DNA from: Tolypocladium sp. Sup5 PDA-1
Taxonomy: Eukaryota > Ascomycota > Sordariomycetes > Hypocreales > Ophiocordycipitaceae
Direction of reading: 5' to 3'
Length of the DNA: 64,000 nucleotides
Assembly (NCBI GenBank): GCA_000750105.3
Contig: JPHH03000001.1
Coordinates: 682,001 to 746,000, forward strand
The translations under genes and the position numbers were made by a program. Shown here piece by piece: positions 57,953-64,000 of the stretch; positions within the stretch are counted from its first letter, which is position 1, and every line of letters begins with the position of its first letter. The notes beneath the pieces are model-generated. The model was given only the letters and a program-made list of their open reading frames with translations, made no database searches and was not told where the DNA came from.

Positions 57953-59971
57953 ATGGCTTGGGTCTCGTCGCTATCGATTGCCAGGCAATGGTCGGCCATC
58001 CTTCTTCTGGCCCTGTGGCCAGCCATGACCGTCGCAGACAAGTCTGCTGCCGACTATTATGTTCGCGACCTTCCCGGTCTTCCCAAGGACTCGAATCCGA
58101 TCAAGATGCACGCAGGGTAAGCCGTCTCCCATCTCCGTAATTGCCCTCCTTGGATCCGGGGAAGCTGACGCGTGTTCGTATCATGGCAGCCACATCGAGG
58201 TCACACCCGAGCACCACGGAAACCTGTTCTTCTGGCACTTCCAGAACAAGCACATTGCGAACCGACAGCGAACCGTCATATGGGTAAATGGAGGGCCGGG
58301 ATGCAGTTCCGAGGACGGTGCTTTGATGGAGGTCGGTCCTTACAGAGTCAAGGACAAGGATACGCTGGCCCTGAACAATGGCTCGTGGAACGAATTCGCA
58401 AACCTCCTCTTCGTCGACAACCCCGTGGGGACGGGCTTTAGCTACGTCGACACGGATAGCTATATCCACGAGCTGGACACCATGGCGGACCAGTTCGTCC
58501 TATTCTTGGACAAGTTTTTCGCTCTGTTCCCCGAGTACGACCGAGATGACGTGAGTACACGTGAATTCACAACAGAGAATCAGCTTCTGACACGCAGCAG
58601 CTTTACATTGCTGGAGAGTCCTATGCCGGGCAGCATATTCCCTACATTGCCAGGAAAATCCTGGACCACAACAAGGCTAAGCCGGAAAACAAATGGAATC
58701 TGAAGGGTCTTTTGATTGGCAACGGCTGGATCTCTCCAAACGACCAGTACGACGCGTACCTCAAGTTCGCTTTGCAGAAGGGCCTGATCAAGAAGGACTC
58801 GGACGAAGCCAAGCAATTGCAGGACCTAGAGCGGGTCTGCTACCGGATGCTCTCCACTAACCCTGGCCACGTCGATTACAAGGCCTGCGAGGATATCTTG
58901 GCCACCATGTTGAAAATCACGAGCCCTGGCTCGGGAGACGAGGCGTGCTACAACATGTACGATGTGCGCTTGAAGGATGCGTACCCCAGCTGTGGCATGA
59001 ACTGGCCGCCGGACCTGAAAGCAGTGACTCCGTACTTGAGGCGGCCCGAAGTCACTCTTGCCCTGCACGTCAACAACCAGCGAAACACCGGCTGGCAGGA
59101 GTGCAGCGGAGCTGTGAGCGCCGCTTTCAGGGCCAAGACGTCAAAGCCGTCCAGAGACTTGCTCCCGGATTTGATGAAGGAAGTCCCGATTCTCCTCTTT
59201 TCCGGAGCCGAGGACCTGATCTGCAATCATGTCGGCACCGAACAGCTGATTAGCAACATGGAGTGGAACGGCGGGAAGGGATTCGAAGTCACCCCTGGCA
59301 ACTGGGCTCCTCGGCGAAACTGGACCTTCGAGGGCGACGTGGCTGGCTTTTGGCAAGAAGCTCGTAACTTGACGTACGTTCTCTTCCATGAAGCATCCCA
59401 TATGGTACCGTTCGACTTTCCTCGACGTTCTCGCGACATGCTGGACCGGTTCATGGGTGTGGACATTAGCAGCATCGGTGGCGAGCCAACCGACAGCCGC
59501 ATCGATGGCGAGAAGGGGCTGGAGACCACGGTGGGCGGTTCTACGAACCACACCCAAGAGGATGCGCAGAAGAAGATTGACGAGGCCAAGTGGGCTGCCT
59601 ATCAGAGATCGGGAGAGGTCGTTCTTGTCATAGTCATCGCGGCCGCAGGGGCCTGGGGCTTCTTCATCTGGAGGCAACGTCGCAAGGGCGCTGCCTATCG
59701 TGCCTTGAGCGGGGAGGACAATACTAGCCGAGGAAGCTCTCGCCTGCCTTCTTTCCGCCGGAGAGAGGGCGCGGGTGATCTCGAGGCTGCGGCGTTCGAT
59801 GAGACCCGTCTGGATAACCTTCATGTGGAGAGCCCTGAAGCCCCAGACGGGAGCAAATACAGCGTGGGAGACGACAGCGACGAGGAAGAAGCGGGGCGGG
59901 AGAAGCAACAAGACAACGCGAAGAAGGGACATGGCTCTGGCGCAGGCAGGAATTTGATCACCAAGCCATGA
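57953..59971 (+). CDS. kex1: Pheromone-processing serine carboxypeptidase KEX1
   Basis: Late-Golgi carboxypeptidase (family S10) that trims C-terminal Lys and Arg after Kex2 cleavage of secreted precursors. Exons 57953-58116, 58190-58550 and 58601-59971 give 631 residues. A signal peptide occupies about residues 1-28. Catalytic triad: Ser182 in GESYAG, Asp380 in LLFSGAEDLICN and His442 in ASHMVPFD. The oxyanion and substrate segment VIWVNGGPGCSSEDGALME is intact. A single membrane segment lies near 514-532 (EVVLVIVIAAAGAWGFFIW), followed by an acidic cytosolic tail that usually carries Golgi-retention signals. The second intron ends GCAGCAG, so the last exon can start at 58598 or 58601, differing by one Gln; I use 58601 to match the usual DD-LYIAGES. 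Confidence 0.95.
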
Positions 59972-60184
59972 GGTGTTCATTCTGATGGGGCGTGTTACCT
60001 TGGGGGAGTATTATGTCGGCGTTTGGGGTACATGTCTTGTTTAGTTGTACATATGCTCGCGTGGTGAGACTACCTATACTACAACCATCGTACAATTGTA
60101 TTAACAGAACAACACTATCTGCTTCTCATGTGTTCCGATCCTTCTAGAACGTTCTACACTCGATTCTCGCCATCATATCTTAAC

Positions 60185-61088
60185 TTACGGCGCTCGTCCA
60201 TCGCCTTCCTGACTCCACCACCTTCTTCGTCTCGTGGCCCAGTGCTCCCTGTCGGCAAGTTGCGCGTCTAAGACCTCGTAAACACGGCTTGTCACAGGAC
60301 TCGCCGAGCCCTGATCCGAGCCTCTGTACTTCAGCCACAGCTCTCGGTCGCCGCGAGTATTCATCGGACTGCACATACACGTATTGGTCAGCGATTCAGA
60401 CGAGCCCATTGCGTATGGGACGTGGTCAAAGTCCATATTTTCAAGTGTCCGAGTGACAGCCTCCACCAGAACATCAGGCTTGATGCAGGTCAGCGCCATG
60501 ACAGGGAGGCAAATCTGTTCCTCGTACATGAAGCGGATTGGTTTGAGCTTCTGAAAGCGCTCACCTGCCGAAACTGCGCCCAGAAACTCCTGCGCCTGGA
60601 GCAGGATCTGCGGGCCGCAGGGATGGACCTGGAGGTCTTCCAGGTTCTTGGGGAGGCACTGCAACAAGGCTGGCGCGGGTTCCATATCTAGGGGTGAAGA
60701 GCCTCTAATGGAGCTTGTGTAGTCGATTTGGTCCAGTGTCATGCCAGTCAAGGCCGGCATACCCGCGGTCAGGCTCTTCAGAGCCACCCACCATACTCTG
60801 AAGTTCAACGCCCATGCAGAGCTCCTCTTTGCGCTCTTCCTCCTCAGCCCAGCTAGCCTTCTGCCAGCCATGCTCAAAGTTGGCATGTAGAGACTCGAGA
60901 GTCTCGGCATGAATCAGAACGGCCACCATAAGATCACGCGGCCTAATCTCTTCAGTATCGATTTCGTTGATGCCGCCCCGTATATACTCAAGAGTATTAC
61001 TATTTGCAGAGATAAAAAGCTCTACTTGCAGATAAAACTTTAATTCTAATGTATGAAGTGGCCCAGTGCTAATGGTTCTTAGAACCAC
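60185..61088 (-). pseudogene. F-box/LRR-like gene with a frameshift
   Basis: From about 61088 the reading TISTGPLHTLELKFYLQ through LMVAVLIHAETLESLHANFE to ELCMGVELQSM looks like leucine-rich repeats of the large fungal F-box family. Near 60800 the sequence carries extra bases, and the continuation ALKSLTAGMPALTGMTLDQID and LLQCLPKNLEDLQVH lies in another frame, running to a stop at 60185. No intron explains the change. Another protein-like frame at 61205-61387 on the same strand may be an upstream piece. No F-box motif was seen. Confidence 0.55.
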
Positions 61089-61598
61089 CCCCTATTCTGC
61101 TAAATAGACAAATCGGTGACGGGTTGTAGGTCAGTGGCAACTTTCCCACTCCGAGCTGCGATTAATTATCCAGCAAAGAGACCAGATGACATTGCTGTTT
61201 GGGTCTATTGATTTTCATTGCCTTCCAGAAACATCTGCAACGTGATATCTGCTGATTTGCCATCATAGTCTGGATTATTGAGTTCGGTCATGGGTCCTTC
61301 GATCCAGCTGCACCCTGGAAGAAGACCGAACTCTGCAAAGTTTGATCTGGAAGATACCTGTGTCAAAGACTTGATATACCAATACATGCCATTGCGTTAC
61401 AAAATAACTTGTCTTATGTCAGTGGAAGAGTTGGTTGCGTGAACGTTGGGAGCTGCAGCACGCCAATAAGGTCGGCTTGGTGGTTTTTGGGCGGCTGTAC
61501 GGATTGTTATAAGAGGCTATGCGTTGTCTCCTCACTTCACTTCGAAAATTGTAGCCCCCTCGTCAACTCTGTACGCCCCCTCGTCAACTCTATACATC
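61089..61598. other. AT-richer spacer between two decayed genes
   Basis: About 500 nt. It holds a minus-strand frame at 61205-61387 that may belong to the F-box-like pseudogene. A near-perfect 21-nt direct duplication (61554-61574 and 61575-61595, one mismatch) sits directly before the next start codon. Confidence 0.45.
61554..61595 (+). repeat. 21-nt direct duplication upstream of the lyase-like pseudogene
   Basis: Two adjacent copies of GCCCCCTCGTCAACTCT followed by GTAC or ATAC, differing at one base. The second ends 3 nt before the ATG at 61599. Confidence 0.9.
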
Positions 61599-62432
61599 AT
61601 GACTCAGGATTGCAGGCCCTCTGTGGAGGCCATTGCCTCCAATCCCAAGTTTGATATTATCTCCACGCTTGACTACTATGCAAGTCTCCCCGACAAGCCT
61701 GGTGCACTTGACCTCCAGGCGCCTCTGTCACACTGCTACCTTTTGCAGTACGCCATTGACCGGCTACACGCTGCCGCCTTTGACTTTGGCTAACCCGACA
61801 TCGCTGTAACAGTAGACAAGGACGCATTCGTACATGATCTGTCCAACGAAATCGAGGCCCATGTGAAGGCGGAGCATGGTGATGCGGCTGCAGACAAGAA
61901 GAGCTCCATCGTCCGCTTGGCTTGTGAAGCAAGACGGCACCTTAACCTACTCTCCATGGAAACACCAACCAAGGACTCTGTTCTCTACTTTCCTTTGTCC
62001 GACCCCACATCCGCCAGTTGCGTAGACAGCCGTTCCATTACGCCCGTCTATGTGGACCCAGGCCCGACGGCGCCCTCGCTCTTTACGAAGCACAAGACGG
62101 CGTACCGAGACGAGTACAATGCCTCGCGGAAGCGATCTGGCATGGACGAGATGGTGTCGCCTGCCGAGTGCGACGTCTTCTTGTGGAACGAGAGGGGCGA
62201 GATCATGGGCGCTGCGTTCCGGATCGTGTACTTTTGGCGCGACGGGCGGTACGTCACGCCCAGCAGGGAAAGCGGTTGCAAGCTCGGGGTGTCGCGGAGA
62301 TGGGCTCTGGAAAATGGTGTTGCAACGGAGGCTGTTGTTAGAGTCGACGACTTGAAGGAGGGAGAGTCATTTGGTCAGTTCTGCTGTCGCGGGATTTACG
62401 TTGGGGCGAGTCACGCCCAAGGCGAGGAGTGA
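61599..62432 (+). pseudogene. Aminodeoxychorismate-lyase-like gene with an in-frame stop
   Basis: Resembles fungal ABZ2-type 4-amino-4-deoxychorismate lyase, a PLP enzyme (class IV aminotransferase fold) that makes p-aminobenzoate for folate. The frame from the ATG at 61599 reads FDIISTLDYYASLP and LLQYAIDRLHAAAFDFG, then meets TAA at 61791-61793. It continues in the same frame PDIAVTVDKDAFVHDL to the true end at 62432. The candidate PLP lysine region is kept (LFTKHKTAYRDEYNASRKRS), as are VFLWNERGEIM, YFWRDGRYVTP and RRWALENGV. The usual MEGSITTP-like active-site segment has become MGAAFRIV, and the C-terminal GCWISNG-type motif is lost. So active-site positions have drifted as well. Probably a dying paralog. 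Confidence 0.62.
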
Positions 62433-64000
62433 GTGAGTGATGGCCATGCTGATTCGTATTCTACCTGCGTTGGGAGTTGAAAGGTCAGGTTGGCGTTCGC
62501 GAGACACAAGTGGGCGCCTGGAACTTTGCTGGCACCAACGCGTCATGTGTTGTAGAGACGTATCAAAGACCTAGTTCTTTAAGAGAGAAACTCAAAAGAA
62601 TTAAAGACACTTCGTAATCTCCTAGATGACGGGCAGCAAACATGGAAGTCATGTAGGTAGCCGTTGAGAAGTCCAAGAGTGTCAAGAAGGCTTCAAACAG
62701 CCCAGTGATTGCCGAGGACAATACTTGAGCCATAGGGCTCTCGGGGCATTTGAACTGCGTAGCAATACACGAAAGACAGTTTCCAATCTCTGATGCTGGA
62801 TAAAACAGTCGAATATGCAGTAAATATCAGCGTTGCCTCGGGTTCGTCAAGCCTCATCTGGTGTTTTTTTTCGCCTTTGGTCCTGAGCCCGCTTTCAACA
62901 TTTCACCATGGATGAACCGGACAGAAGCGAGAAAGTACACCTAGGATATTTAGGTCAATTGAAGGATGTCGGGAATCGGGGAGTTGATCGGATGTTGAAC
63001 GCTGACGATTTTGTCGTGACTCGCGCAATTCGTCGCAGCGGCAAACAGGGGTGGCGATCAACGAAACAAACCAGGCATGTTCAGACCTCTCCGTTGTCAC
63101 GAAGACGTCGGGCAGAGAGCACTGGTGTTTTAGTAGTAGAATAGACGTTGCAAGGATTTCGTAGGTGCTCGGTTGGAAACGATTCGGACTGGAAAACGGG
63201 GACGCGAGCCTTGAGACTCGTATACGAACGATCGAATATTGCAACGTCCTTGTATAACGAGCACAAAAGATATAAGCAGGACAAGAACGGCGCGTGAAAG
63301 AGTGCGTTGCTATTGCTGGAAAGGGCTGCCAGACAGCTGCCGATATGCAAATCGTGGAAAGCCGTTCGGAACTGTTCAGGAGTCGGCACGAAGAAATACA
63401 AACAGTAGAAGAGCACTGGTTGGGATCGATGATAAAGCGCACGGGAAGATTGACGGTGGGGAGCTTTGGAGCAGCTTCGTATAGTGTAAACGGTTCTCCA
63501 AGATCAAACCCCGCATGGCGATGCTCGGCGGCTGCTTTGGGGAGTGCGGATAAAAGATGGCGAACAGGAACACGTTGAGTCTTCAAAGATCACTCCAGCT
63601 GAAGCCAAGCTACTTTGCTCCAGTGCTAGGTCGGGCATTATGCAACTGATGCCTCAGGGAGTCTACGAGCTGGCCCAAACCGTGGATGGAACGGGATAGC
63701 TGGACTACAGGGGCCTCCAGCCCTACGACTCTCTGGCTGCAGGCCATCTTACCAACATCCGTCCGTCAAGTGTATTAGACGCTGGCAGCCCTGTGGCAGC
63801 CTGAAATGCCCCTGAGGCACGAACTCGGGTGTTAGGGCTCGTTGCCTTGACTGCAGGCACGAGGTGCTTCTTCTCCTGCCAACCCCCCCCGCGCCTTTCC
63901 CTCCTTCCTCCACCTCCACCACGCGTTCTGTCAACACGCGCACAAAGCCACCACAAATCGAGCGACATCTTGTGAGTTCTCCATCAGAGCATCTTCAAAG
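62433..64000. other. Right-edge region
   Basis: About 1.6 kb without a gene I can support. A minus-strand frame at 62903-63586 is long but its translation lacks any family pattern. From about 63870 the plus strand is pyrimidine-rich, like the leader of a gene that would start beyond the window, and GTGAGT at 63972 could be a donor in its 5' untranslated region. Confidence 0.4.

Noticed and set aside
62903..63586. 227-residue minus-strand frame near the right edge
   Set aside because: Long, but no conserved motif, odd composition and no plausible domain. It could be part of an unknown gene, but I cannot support it.
1..64000. CRISPR array, bacterial operons, or a secondary-metabolite gene cluster
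   Set aside because: Introns and eukaryotic families throughout show this is fungal nuclear DNA. No repeat-spacer array, no operon-like packing and no PKS, NRPS or terpene synthase signature was seen.

Overview
This is a nuclear chromosome window from a filamentous ascomycete. Genes carry short introns (mostly 50-130 nt) with GT(A/G)AG-type donors and CTAAC/CTGAC-type branch points. Coding DNA is GC-rich, gene spacing is loose, and intergenic DNA is pyrimidine-rich. The protein families point to Pezizomycotina: a fungal neutral ceramidase, a GPI-anchored eight-cysteine surface protein, 2EXR and F-box families, and a GH24 lysozyme relic. A Sordariomycete, probably of the order Hypocreales, is my best guess from overall feel; I could not test it.

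Left part (0.9-25 kb), mostly housekeeping. AP-3 mu (minus) faces a DMAC1-like mitochondrial protein (plus). Then come exosome RRP4 (plus), fatty aldehyde dehydrogenase HFD1 (minus), mitoribosomal mS35/RSM24 (minus) facing ALG13 (plus), WD40 protein AIP1 (minus), a GPI-anchored cysteine-rich surface protein (plus) and an AHC1-like zinc-finger protein (minus). A small accessory patch at 20-23 kb holds a 2EXR gene, one or two orphan ORFs and a 5'-truncated ankyrin fragment. It is followed by an Alba-domain protein (plus) and VTC1 (minus), which faces a Tctex-type dynein light chain (plus).

Middle part (28-49 kb). An F-box-like protein, a neutral ceramidase with a signal anchor, a KpsF/GutQ-type SIS protein and an SPX-plus-three-helix protein (VTC5-like) are followed by two broken genes: a GH24 lysozyme and a GNAT acetyltransferase with two in-frame TAG codons. 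Next is a large regulator-like gene that can be assembled from four exons over 3.7 kb. It would be easy to split in two because one intron is about 680 nt.

Right part (49-64 kb). About 6.9 kb shows no convincing gene but holds short tandem repeats. After it come SFM1 (five exons, one only 18 nt) facing the KEX1 carboxypeptidase, then two decayed genes: an F-box-like gene with a frameshift and an aminodeoxychorismate-lyase-like gene with one in-frame stop.

There is no biosynthetic gene cluster, CRISPR array or intact mobile element that I can support. The most interesting signals are the run of broken but still readable genes at 42.9-45.1 and 60.2-62.4 kb, unusual gene structures (GC-AG intron, 12-nt first exon, 18-nt microexon, NAGNAG acceptor), and a short TACGGAGTAC-like motif that recurs across the intergenic DNA.
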